NCBI GenBank assembly: GCA_025965735.1
Contig: JAOPWK010000048.1
Location: 1 to 17,772, forward strand
Length of the DNA: 17,772 nucleotides
Direction: 5' to 3'
From: Frankiales bacterium
Lineage (GTDB): Bacteria > Actinomycetota > Actinomycetes > Mycobacteriales > SCTD01
Made by a program: the position numbers and the translations under genes. Under the pieces are notes generated by a model that was not told the DNA's origin, made no database searches, and saw nothing but the letters and a program-made list of their open reading frames with translations. Below are positions 8,448-14,665 of this stretch, in pieces; position 1 is the first letter of the stretch, and the number at the start of each line of letters is the position of its first letter.

Positions 8448-9140
8448 TCAGGCCCGGCGCACACCGCGGTGCAGCGCGACGATGCCGCCGGTGAGGTCGC
8501 GCCACGCGACGTGGCTCCAGCCGGCCCGCTGCAGGTGGCCGGCCAGCGCGGCCTGGGCGGGCCAGGCGCGGATCGACTCGGCCAGGTAGACGTACGCCGC
8601 GGGCGCACTGCTGACCCGCCTCGCGACGGGAGGCAGCGCCTTCATCAGGTACTCGACGTACACCGTCCGGAACGGCGCCCAGGTCGGGTGGCTGAACTCG
8701 CAGACGACCAGCCGGCCGGCCGGCTTGGTGACCCGGTGCAGCTCGGCCAGCGCCACGTCGAGGTCCTGCGTGTTGCGCAGCCCGAAGCTGATCGTCACCG
8801 CGTCGAAGGAGGCGTCGGCGAAGGGCAGCCGCAGCGCGTCGCCGGCGACCAGCTCGACGCCCTCGCACGGCTTGGCAGCCCGCAGCATGCCGAGCGAGAA
8901 GTCGCAGCCGACGACGTCGGCGCCGGTGCGGGCCAGTGCGGCGCTGCTGGTGGCGGTGCCGGCGGCGAGGTCGAGCACCCGCTCTCCGGGCTGCAGGTCG
9001 AGCGCCTGAGCGACGGCCTTGCGCCAGCCGCGGTCCTGCCCCAGCGACAGCACCGTGTTGGTCAGGTCGTAGCGGGCCGCCACCTGGTCGAACATGGCGG
9101 CGACCTCGGCCGGGTCCTTGTCGAGCGTTGCGCGGGTCAT
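8448..9140 (-). CDS. menG: Demethylmenaquinone methyltransferase
   Basis: This is a class I SAM-dependent methyltransferase of the UbiE/MenG family, 230 aa, doing the last ring methylation that turns demethylmenaquinone into menaquinone. The N-terminal family signature is VAAMFDQVAARYDLTNTVLSLG. SAM motif I is VLDLAAGTATSS, with the usual LDLAGGTG varied to LDLAAGTAT. The second signature is FDAVTISFGLRNTQD, followed by AELHRVTKPAGRLVVCEFS. The ATG at 9140 is supported by a purine-rich stretch (GAGGATGGAGG) just upstream. It is separated from menJ by 156 nt that hold the Rex operator, so menJ-nuo may have its own promoter rather than depend on menG. Confidence 0.92.
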   Translation of the reverse strand: MTRATLDKDPAEVAAMFDQVAARYDLTNTVLSLGQDRGWRKAVAQALDLQPGERVLDLAAGTATSSAALARTGADVVGCDFSLGMLRAAKPCEGVELVAGDALRLPFADASFDAVTISFGLRNTQDLDVALAELHRVTKPAGRLVVCEFSHPTWAPFRTVYVEYLMKALPPVARRVSSAPAAYVYLAESIRAWPAQAALAGHLQRAGWSHVAWRDLTGGIVALHRGVRRA

Positions 9141-9220
9141 GCCTCCATCCTCGCGGGTGCGCCGCCGGACCGCCCGCCGCCGTGGCGCATGACCGGGCAC
9201 ATCGCCGGGGAGGGCACACC

Positions 9221-9245
9221 GGGAGCGCGGGACCCCGCGCCTCCC
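9221..9245 (+). promoter_or_regulatory. Hairpin just upstream of the repeat-peptide SD
   Basis: GCGCGGG (9225-9231) and CCCGCGC (9234-9240) form a perfect inverted repeat around AC. It can be extended by GGGA (9221-9224) pairing with TCCC (9242-9245) across a one-base bulge. It ends about 9 nt before the SD of the peptide gene, in the divergent menG/peptide spacer (9141-9266). It could be a 5'-UTR stem or an operator. In such GC-rich DNA a chance stem is also possible. I see no clear -10/-35 pair in this spacer. Confidence 0.35.
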
Positions 9246-9254
9246 CCGTACTGC

Positions 9255-9260
9255 AGGAGG
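9255..9260 (+). promoter_or_regulatory. Strong Shine-Dalgarno that fixes the TTG start of the peptide gene
   Basis: AGGAGG sits 6 nt before the TTG at 9267, a near-ideal spacing. The only upstream in-frame ATG (9189) has no SD and would put the GC-rich hairpin inside coding sequence, so TTG is the better start. Confidence 0.75.
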
Positions 9261-9266
9261 CACTCC

Positions 9267-9491
9267 TTGACCACGCTTCGCGACGAGGACATCACCACCA
9301 CGACGAACACGCTGCCGGCCGGCGACGCCGACCAGGGCGACAGCAACGAGCAGCAGGTCGACCCGGCGGGCGTGGACCCGGCCGGCACGGACACCGGTGG
9401 CGGCGACGCCGACCAGGGCGACAGCACCGAGACGGAGACCGAGATCGTCGTCGAGCCGCGCAAGGGCGACGCCGACTCCTCCGACAGCTAG
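9267..9491 (+). CDS. Acidic repeat peptide, 74 aa; candidate substrate or precursor of the adjacent oxygenase
   Basis: I do not recognise a family. The peptide starts at a TTG with a strong SD and ends TAG at 9489-9491. Residues 1-18 (MTTLRDEDITTTTNTLPA) could be a leader. Then comes GDADQGDS at 19-26, a VDPAG-VDPAG tandem at 31-40, a second GDADQGDS at 46-53, an E/T/V segment at 54-64, and a C-terminal variant GDADSSDS at 67-74. There are 14 Asp, 6 Glu and only 3 basic residues, with no Cys, His, Phe, Tyr or Trp, no signal peptide and no membrane segment. It should be unfolded and strongly anionic. Its only same-strand neighbour is a JmjC/cupin oxygenase 51 nt downstream, beyond a hairpin. 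I infer that the Asp/Ser repeats are hydroxylated, or otherwise modified, by that enzyme. A metal-binding role for the D-x-D-x-x-D motifs is the main alternative. Confidence 0.7.
   Translation: MTTLRDEDITTTTNTLPAGDADQGDSNEQQVDPAGVDPAGTDTGGGDADQGDSTETETEIVVEPRKGDADSSDS
9321..9350 (+). repeat. Direct repeat copy 1 inside the peptide gene
   Basis: This 30-nt unit encodes GDADQGDSNE (residues 19-28). It is identical to copy 2 at 9402-9431 except for one base (A at 9346 against C at 9427), which changes Asn to Thr. The unit offset is 81 nt, exactly 27 codons. Confidence 0.95.
9402..9431 (+). repeat. Direct repeat copy 2 inside the peptide gene
   Basis: This copy encodes GDADQGDSTE (residues 46-55) and differs from copy 1 by one base. 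Such near-identity at synonymous positions suggests recent duplication or gene conversion rather than convergence. Confidence 0.95.
9465..9488 (+). repeat. Diverged third repeat at the peptide C-terminus
   Basis: Encodes GDADSSDS (residues 67-74) right before the stop. The first 12 nt (9465-9476) are identical to the start of copies 1 and 2; the second half keeps the D-S ending, with QG replaced by SS. Confidence 0.8.
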
Positions 9492-9496
9492 TCCTC

Positions 9497-9528
9497 GCAC
9501 CGGCGCCCCCTCTGCGGGGCGCCGGTGC
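9497..9528 (+). terminator. 13-bp hairpin between peptide and oxygenase genes (attenuator or processing stem)
   Basis: GCACCGGCGCCCC (9497-9509) is perfectly complementary to GGGGCGCCGGTGC (9516-9528), with a 6-nt loop. It starts 5 nt after the peptide stop and ends 5 nt before the SD of the oxygenase gene (GGAGG, 9534-9538). There is no T-tract, so it is more likely a partial terminator or an mRNA 3'-end stabiliser that lets the small peptide be made in excess over the enzyme. Confidence 0.7.
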
Positions 9529-9542
9529 CGTTCGGAGGTCCC

Positions 9543-10721
9543 ATGAGCGCCCTGTCCCGCTGCACCTCGGTCCCGGCGGACGTCTTCGCCGCCGAGCACT
9601 GGTCGCGCACGCCGCTGCTGTCGCGCGCCAAGGAGCTGCCGCAGCCGTTCGACGACCTGCTGTCGACCGAGGACGTCGACGAGCTGGTCGCGGACCGGGC
9701 GCTGCGCACGCCGTTCTTCCGCACGGTCCGCGAGGGCGGCGGCCTGCCGTCACCGGTGCGCAGCCTCAACGCCGGTGGCCGCCGGATCGCCGACGCCGTG
9801 GACCCTGAGGCGCTGGCGGCGCAGTACGCGCAAGGCGCCACCCTCGTCCTCAACGCCGTCCACCGGATGCACCCGCCTGTGGCGCGCTTCTGCCGGGCCC
9901 TTGCTGCGGAGCTGGGCCACCCCACGCAGTGCAACGCCTACCTGACGCCCGGCGGGCAGCACCAGGGCTTCGACTTCCACCACGACAACCACGACGTGTT
10001 CGTCCTGCAGGTCAGCGGCCGCAAGCGCTGGATCGTGCACGAGCCGGTCCTGCCGCTCCCGCTGTCCACGCAGGCCTCCGCGGGTGCGCACCTGGTGGCC
10101 GACGGAGCGTCGCCGCTGTTCGACGTCGAGCTCGAAGCCGGCGACGCGCTGTACCTCCCCCGTGGCTACGTGCACGCCGCGCTGACCACCGACGTCGACT
10201 CGGTGCACCTGACGGTCGGCGTGCTGTCGACGACCTGGTACGACGTGCTGTCCGACGTGGTGACCCTCGCCGGGCAGTCGTTGGACTTCCGCGAGGCGCT
10301 GCCGGTGCAGCCCACGGCGCAGGTCGACGAGCTGCTCCCCGCCTTCCTGCGCCGGACGGCCGCCTGGCTGGAGGCGCTCCCCGCCGCCGACGTGGCGGAG
10401 GCGCTGGCGCCCCGGCTGGCCCGCTCGGTGCCGACCGAGCCGGTGCGGCTGCTGGCGACAGCAGCGGCGGTACGGGACCTGTCGGCCACCACCGCCCTGC
10501 GCCCGCGGGACGGGCTCGCAGTGTCGGTGCGCAACGACGGCGACTCGGTGGTGCTCACCGCGCCGGGGCGGACCGTCACGCTGCCGGCCTTCACCCAGGC
10601 GGCGCTGCGACGGCTGCTGCACGGCCCGGCCACACCCGCTGACCTGCCGGACCTGGACGAGGAGAGCGCGCTGGTGCTCTGCCGCCGGATGCTTCGCGAG
10701 GGCATCGTCCTGCCGGCCTGA
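9543..10721 (+). CDS. JmjC/cupin-4 Fe(II)/2-oxoglutarate oxygenase (ribosomal-oxygenase-like)
   Basis: The protein is 392 aa. It belongs to the cupin_4/JmjC family that includes bacterial RoxA (YcfD, an Arg hydroxylase of ribosomal protein uL16) and human MINA53/NO66. The iron-binding HxD is H146-x-D148 in FDFHHDNHDVFVLQVSGRKRW (residues 143-163, split here as FDFHHDNHDVF and VLQVSGRKRW), and the distal His is H211 in DALYLPRGYVH. All three ligands are present, so it should be active. A helical region (about 235-310) and a C-terminal winged-helix-like part follow, as in RoxA-type enzymes. The ATG at 9543 has GGAGG 4 nt upstream; an in-frame GTG at 9525 lies inside the hairpin and is rejected. 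Substrate unknown: uL16 is the family default, while the repeat peptide is suggested by the operon. Confidence 0.88.
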   Translation: MSALSRCTSVPADVFAAEHWSRTPLLSRAKELPQPFDDLLSTEDVDELVADRALRTPFFRTVREGGGLPSPVRSLNAGGRRIADAVDPEALAAQYAQGATLVLNAVHRMHPPVARFCRALAAELGHPTQCNAYLTPGGQHQGFDFHHDNHDVFVLQVSGRKRWIVHEPVLPLPLSTQASAGAHLVADGASPLFDVELEAGDALYLPRGYVHAALTTDVDSVHLTVGVLSTTWYDVLSDVVTLAGQSLDFREALPVQPTAQVDELLPAFLRRTAAWLEALPAADVAEALAPRLARSVPTEPVRLLATAAAVRDLSATTALRPRDGLAVSVRNDGDSVVLTAPGRTVTLPAFTQAALRRLLHGPATPADLPDLDEESALVLCRRMLREGIVLPA

Positions 10722-10808
10722 GCTGGTCTGCCCGCCCAGCGTCACCAGGTGGTGGGTTCGTACGGCGTGTCCTCCACCAGATGCGGAAGATCACCGCGGG
10801 GCGGGGGG

Positions 10809-11681
10809 TCAGCCGCCGAGGGCGAGGCCTGCCGTCAGGAGCACCGCGTACGCGAGCTGGAGCCTGCCGGTCCCGGCCAGCACCGGGATGAGCTCGCCGC
10901 CGGTGACACCGCGCCGCACCCGCTCCAGCGGGCCGCGGGCCAGCGGGAGGGCGATGAGCGCGAGCAGAGCCCACGGCGTCGCCCCGACCAGGACGAGCGC
11001 CACCACGAAGGCCGCTGCCACGAGCGCGGCGTAGAGCAGGCGCGTGCGGGTGTCGCCGAGCACCACCGCCAGCGTCCGCTTGCCGGCGATCACGTCGGTG
11101 GGGATGTCGCGCAGGTTGTTCGTCACGAGGATCGCGCAGGCCAGCGCCCCGCAGGCGACACCGCCGAGCACCGAGGTCCAGGTGACCCGCTCGGCCTGCA
11201 CGTAGGTCGTCCCGCACACCGCGACGAGCCCGAAGAACACGAACACCGAGACCTCGCCGAAGCCGCGGTAGCCGTACGGCGACGCGCCGCCGGTGTAGCC
11301 CCACGCGGCCAGGATCATCACGCCGCCGAGCGGGATCAGCCACGCCGTCGTCATCAGCGCGAGCGCAAGGCCGGCGGCCATCGCGACCCCGAAGCCGGCG
11401 AACGCCGCTGCCTTGACCGACCGCGGCGCGGCGACGCCGGAGCCGACCAGCCGCAGCGGACCGACCCGCTCCGCGTCGGTCCCGCGTACGCCGTCGCTGT
11501 AGTCGTTCGCGTAGTTGACGGCCACCTGCAGGGCCAGCGCGACCACCAGGGCGAGCAGGGCGTGCAGGGGGCGGAAGCGGTCGACGAGCGCAGCCGCGCC
11601 GGTGCCGACGAGCACCGGCGCGAAGGCCGCGGGAAGGGTGCGGGGGCGGGCGCCCTCCAGCCACTGGGCCGCTGTCGTCAC
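10809..11681 (-). CDS. menA: 1,4-dihydroxy-2-naphthoate polyprenyltransferase
   Basis: MenA is the membrane prenyltransferase that attaches the polyprenyl chain to DHNA, with loss of CO2, giving demethylmenaquinone. The protein is 290 aa and highly hydrophobic, with about eight or nine membrane segments. The two Asp-rich motifs of the UbiA superfamily are NYANDYSDGVRGTD (56-69) and NNLRDIPTDVIAGKRTLAV (188-206), which bind the Mg-diphosphate of the prenyl donor. The GTG at 11681 overlaps the menE stop by 4 nt (GTGA). It is the last gene of menB-menE-menA and ends convergent to the oxygenase gene, with an 87-nt spacer (10722-10808) in which I see only weak stems. Confidence 0.94.
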   Translation of the reverse strand: MTTAAQWLEGARPRTLPAAFAPVLVGTGAAALVDRFRPLHALLALVVALALQVAVNYANDYSDGVRGTDAERVGPLRLVGSGVAAPRSVKAAAFAGFGVAMAAGLALALMTTAWLIPLGGVMILAAWGYTGGASPYGYRGFGEVSVFVFFGLVAVCGTTYVQAERVTWTSVLGGVACGALACAILVTNNLRDIPTDVIAGKRTLAVVLGDTRTRLLYAALVAAAFVVALVLVGATPWALLALIALPLARGPLERVRRGVTGGELIPVLAGTGRLQLAYAVLLTAGLALGG

Positions 11682-12736
11682 CCGCGCAGCCCCATGCGGT
11701 CGATCTTGCCGGACGGCAGCAGCGGCAGCGCGTCCACCACGCGCAGCTCCCGCGGGGCGTGCGACCTCGGCAGCCGCTCGCCGACGTGGGTGCGGGCCTG
11801 TTCCAGCGTCAGCGGCGCGCGCAGCACCACGACCGCGATGACCCGCTGCCCCCACTCGTCGTCCGGGACGCCCACGACCGCCACCTCCGCGACGGACGGG
11901 TGCGCCGCCAGCGCCGCCTCCACGACAGCGGGCGGCACCTTCTCCCCGCCGGTCACGAGGACGTCGTCGGCGCGGCCCTGCACGACGAGCCGGCCCTCGA
12001 CGAGGGCGCCGGTGTCGCTGGTGGTGAAGCAGTCGCCGTCGAACAGCTCCGCCGTCAGCTCGCGCCGCAGCCGGTAGCCGCGTGCGACGACCGGACCGCG
12101 CAGCCGGATCCGCTCGCCGCCCTCGACGGTCACGCCCGGTAGCGGCAGGCCGTCGTAGACGCACCCGCCGCTGGTCTCGCTCATGCCGTACGTCGTGAAG
12201 ACCCGCACGCCGGCCTCGCGCGCCGTGGCCAGCAGCCCCGGCGGGGCAGCGGCGCCGCCGAGCAGCACCGCGTCGTACTCCTGCAACGCGGCGCTGCCGA
12301 CGAGCCGGCGCAGCTGGGTGGGCACGAGGGAGACGAGCCGGCGCGGACCGGTCAGGCGTGCGGTGGCCGCTTCGAAGGCCTCGACGGTGGTGGGGCCGTC
12401 CAGCACGACCGGCGACGTCCCGGCGAGCAGCGAGCGGACCAGCACCTGCAGCCCGCCGACGTGGGTGGGCGGGATCGCCAGCAGCCACTGACCCTCACCC
12501 ACGACGGAGGCGGTGGCGCGGGCGGAGGCACGCAGGTTCTCGGCGGTGAGCAGTACGCCCTTCGGCTCCCCCGTCGAGCCCGAGGTCGGGACGACGACCG
12601 CGACGTCGTCGTGCTCGAGAGGCTCGTCCGGGCGCAGCGCCGCCAGCACCCGCGGCTCGGTGCTCGTGAGCAGCGGCGGGCCGCTGCCGTCGAGCGCCGC
12701 CGCGACGTTGTCCAGCGTCGGTGCAGCGGCCAGCAC
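11678..12736 (-). CDS. menE: o-Succinylbenzoate-CoA ligase
   Basis: MenE activates o-succinylbenzoate to its CoA thioester using ATP. The protein is 352 aa and belongs to the ANL adenylating superfamily. It is short at the N-terminus compared with E. coli MenE, which is common in actinobacteria. The ATP loop is VPTSGSTGEPKG (49-60). The adenine-side motif is TTYGMSETSGG (181-191). The hinge is GRADDVLVTGGEKV (254-267), and the catalytic C-terminal Lys is K344 in LLPSGKIDR. The GTG at 12736 shares one base with the menB stop (TAGTG), and the end overlaps menA, so all three genes are probably translated in a coupled way. Confidence 0.93.
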   Translation of the reverse strand: MLAAAPTLDNVAAALDGSGPPLLTSTEPRVLAALRPDEPLEHDDVAVVVPTSGSTGEPKGVLLTAENLRASARATASVVGEGQWLLAIPPTHVGGLQVLVRSLLAGTSPVVLDGPTTVEAFEAATARLTGPRRLVSLVPTQLRRLVGSAALQEYDAVLLGGAAAPPGLLATAREAGVRVFTTYGMSETSGGCVYDGLPLPGVTVEGGERIRLRGPVVARGYRLRRELTAELFDGDCFTTSDTGALVEGRLVVQGRADDVLVTGGEKVPPAVVEAALAAHPSVAEVAVVGVPDDEWGQRVIAVVVLRAPLTLEQARTHVGERLPRSHAPRELRVVDALPLLPSGKIDRMGLRG

Positions 12737-13659
12737 TAGAAGTAGTACGGGTACGGCGACCAGTCGGGGTCGCGCTTCTCGAGGAAGGCGTCACGCCCCT
12801 CGACGGCCTCGTCGGTCATGTACGCAAGTCGCGTGGCCTCGCCGGCGAACACCTGCTGGCCGACCATCCCGTCGTCGATGGCGTTGAAGGCGTACTTCAG
12901 CATCCGCTGCGCGGTCGGGCTCTTGCGGCAGACCTCCTGCGCCCACTCGATCGCGACCTTCTCGAGGTCGGCGTGCGGGACGACCTCGTTGACCGCGCCC
13001 ATGCGGTGCATCTGGTCGGCGGTGTACTCCTTGCCCAGGAAGAAGATCTCGCGGGCGAACTTCTGGCCGACCTGCCGGGCCAGGCCGGCGCTGCCGTAAC
13101 CGCCGTCGAAGCTGCCGACGTCCGCATCGGTCTGCTTGAAGCGGGCGTGCTCCGCGCTGGCGAGCGTCAGGTCGCAGACGACGTGCAGGCTGTGCCCGCC
13201 GCCGGCCGCCCACCCAGGGACGACGCAGATGACGACCTTGGGCATGGTGCGGATCAGCCGCTGCACCTCGAGGATGTGCAGCCGGCCGGCCCGCGCGGGG
13301 TCGACGGTCTCGGCGGTGTCCCCGGAGGCGTACTGGTAGCCGGCCCGGCCGCGGATGCGCTGGTCGCCGCCGGAGCAGAACGCCCACCCGCCGTCCTTCG
13401 GGGACGGGCCGTTCCCGGTCAGCAGGATGCACCCGACGTCCGGGCTCATCCGCGCGTGGTCGAGCACCCGGTAGAGCTCGTCGACGGTGCCCGGCCGGAA
13501 GGCGTTGCGCACCTCCGGACGGTCGAACGCGATCCGGACGATCCCGCCCTCGCGGCCCTGTGCGGCGTGCCGGTGGTAGGTCACGTCCTGGAGGTCGTCG
13601 AACCCAGGAACGTCCTTCCACTGCGTGGCGTCGAACAGCTCTGAGACAGTGGCGGTCAC
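12736..13659 (-). CDS. menB: 1,4-dihydroxy-2-naphthoyl-CoA synthase
   Basis: MenB is a crotonase-fold enzyme that closes the second ring of the naphthoquinone. The protein is 307 aa, close to the mycobacterial form. Oxyanion-hole and active-site stretches: FCSGGDQRIRG (94-104), GWAAGGGHSLHVVCD (149-163) and DADVGSFDGGYGSA (178-191, with S183 and D185). The C-terminal YPYYF closes the neighbouring active site in the hexamer. The likely start is GTG at 13659, giving MTATVSELFD. It has no good SD, and only 22 nt separate it from the divergent menC start, so leaderless translation is possible. An open frame upstream to 13986 is antisense to menC. Confidence 0.94.
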   Translation of the reverse strand: MTATVSELFDATQWKDVPGFDDLQDVTYHRHAAQGREGGIVRIAFDRPEVRNAFRPGTVDELYRVLDHARMSPDVGCILLTGNGPSPKDGGWAFCSGGDQRIRGRAGYQYASGDTAETVDPARAGRLHILEVQRLIRTMPKVVICVVPGWAAGGGHSLHVVCDLTLASAEHARFKQTDADVGSFDGGYGSAGLARQVGQKFAREIFFLGKEYTADQMHRMGAVNEVVPHADLEKVAIEWAQEVCRKSPTAQRMLKYAFNAIDDGMVGQQVFAGEATRLAYMTDEAVEGRDAFLEKRDPDWSPYPYYF

Positions 13660-13677
13660 ATCCAGAGAGTAGGAGGA

Positions 13678-13709
13678 CCACGTGCTGGACCTGTCCGAGG
13701 TCCACGTGG
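13678..13709 (+). promoter_or_regulatory. Inverted repeat enclosing the menC start codon
   Basis: CCACGTG (13678-13684) plus GACCT (13688-13692) pairs with AGGTCCACGTGG (13698-13709). This makes 12 bp with a 3-nt bulge (CTG, 13685-13687) and a 5-nt loop. The menC GTG start (13682-13684) lies in the left arm, directly after the SD AGGAGG (13671-13676). It can act as an mRNA stem that hides the start. As DNA it is two CACGTG palindromes 24 bp apart, which could be a repressor site shared by menC and menB. Confidence 0.4.
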
Positions 13710-14665
13710 TCTCTGTGCCGATGCGGGTCCCCTTCCGCGGCGTCCTGCACCGCGAGGCGCTGCTGCTGCGCGGCCCCGCCGGATGGGGCGAGTTCGCGCC
13801 CTTCCTGGAGTACGACGACGCGGAGTCGGCGCGCTGGCTGGCCTCAGCGCTGGAGGCGACGCAGGACGGCTGGCCCGAGGCGGTGCGCGACGAGGTGCCG
13901 GTCAACGCGACGGTGCCCGCCGTGCCGGCCGACCAGGTCGCGGCCGTGCTGGAGCGCTTCCCGGGCTGCACCACCGCCAAGGTCAAGGTGGCGCAGGCCG
14001 GTCAGGTGCTGCGCGACGACGTGGACCGGGTGGCCGCGGTGCGCGACCTGCTCGGGCCGACCGGGTGCGTCCGTGTCGACGCGAACGGCGCCTGGTCGCT
14101 GTCGGACGCGCGCTGGGCGGTCGCCGCGCTGAGCGCCTTCGACCTCGAGTACGTGGAGCAGCCTTGCGCCAGCGTCGAGGACCTGGCGCTGCTGCGGATC
14201 GCCCTTGCCCGCGCCGGCATCGAGGTGCTGGTCGCCGCGGACGAGAGCGTCCGCAAGGCCTCCGACCCCCTTCGCGTGGCGCGCGCCGGCGCCGCCGACG
14301 TGCTGGTGCTGAAGGTCGCGCCGCTGGGCGGCGTGCGGCCGGCGCTGGAGATCGCCGAGCAGTGCGAGCTCCCCGTCGTCGTGTCCAGCGCGCTGGACAC
14401 CTCCGTCGGGATCAGCGCCGGGGTCGCCCTGGCCGCCGCGCTGCCTGCGCTGCCGTACGCCTGCGGACTGGCGACGACGAGCCTGATGGCGGGCGACGTC
14501 GTGCAGCACTCCCTCGACGGCCACGGTGGCGTGCTGCGGGTCGCCGCCGTCGAGCCTGACCCGGAGCTGCTCGAGCGACACGCGGCTCCGCAGGAGCGTT
14601 GGGACTGGTGGCTGGCCCGCCTGGCGCGCTGCACGGCGCTGCTCCCGGCAGACTCGTCCCCGTGA
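13682..14665 (+). CDS. menC: o-Succinylbenzoate synthase
   Basis: MenC dehydrates SHCHC to o-succinylbenzoate. The protein is 327 aa and belongs to the enolase superfamily. Catalytic KxK is K100-V-K102 (TTAKVKVAQ). Metal ligands are D133 (RVDANGAWS), E159 (VEQP) and D187 (AADES), and the second base is K211 (VLKVAPLGG). The GTG start at 13682 has AGGAGG 5 nt upstream. The first residues, MLDLSEVHVVSVPMRVPFRG, match the capping-domain start of actinobacterial MenC. The stop overlaps the menD start (GTGA, 14662-14665). Confidence 0.94.
   Translation: MLDLSEVHVVSVPMRVPFRGVLHREALLLRGPAGWGEFAPFLEYDDAESARWLASALEATQDGWPEAVRDEVPVNATVPAVPADQVAAVLERFPGCTTAKVKVAQAGQVLRDDVDRVAAVRDLLGPTGCVRVDANGAWSLSDARWAVAALSAFDLEYVEQPCASVEDLALLRIALARAGIEVLVAADESVRKASDPLRVARAGAADVLVLKVAPLGGVRPALEIAEQCELPVVVSSALDTSVGISAGVALAAALPALPYACGLATTSLMAGDVVQHSLDGHGGVLRVAAVEPDPELLERHAAPQERWDWWLARLARCTALLPADSSP

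Noticed and set aside
8448..9140. The methyltransferase as a tailoring enzyme of the peptide cassette
   Set aside because: It has full UbiE/MenG signatures, is on the opposite strand, and sits in the menaquinone locus; no reason to tie it to the peptide.
9189..9266. Upstream in-frame ATG giving a 100-aa version of the repeat peptide
   Set aside because: No SD before 9189 and Pro/Arg-rich spacer-like translation; TTG at 9267 has AGGAGG at 6-nt spacing. Kept only as a fallback.
9525..9542. Earlier GTG start for the oxygenase
   Set aside because: It lies in the right arm of the hairpin, and the SD GGAGG (9534-9538) would be inside the coding sequence; ATG at 9543 fits better.
10722..10808. Possible small minus-strand gene in the oxygenase/menA spacer (reads VIFRIWWRTRRTNPPPGD) and a TGGTGG/CCACCA stem at 10750-10779
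   Set aside because: The frame has no SD and runs without a stop into antisense oxygenase sequence; the stem is short with an 18-nt loop, so neither a gene nor a terminator is supported.
10749..12077. 442-codon plus-strand open frame opposite menA and menE
   Set aside because: Low-complexity R/G/A/H composition, no SD, and fully antisense to well-supported genes.
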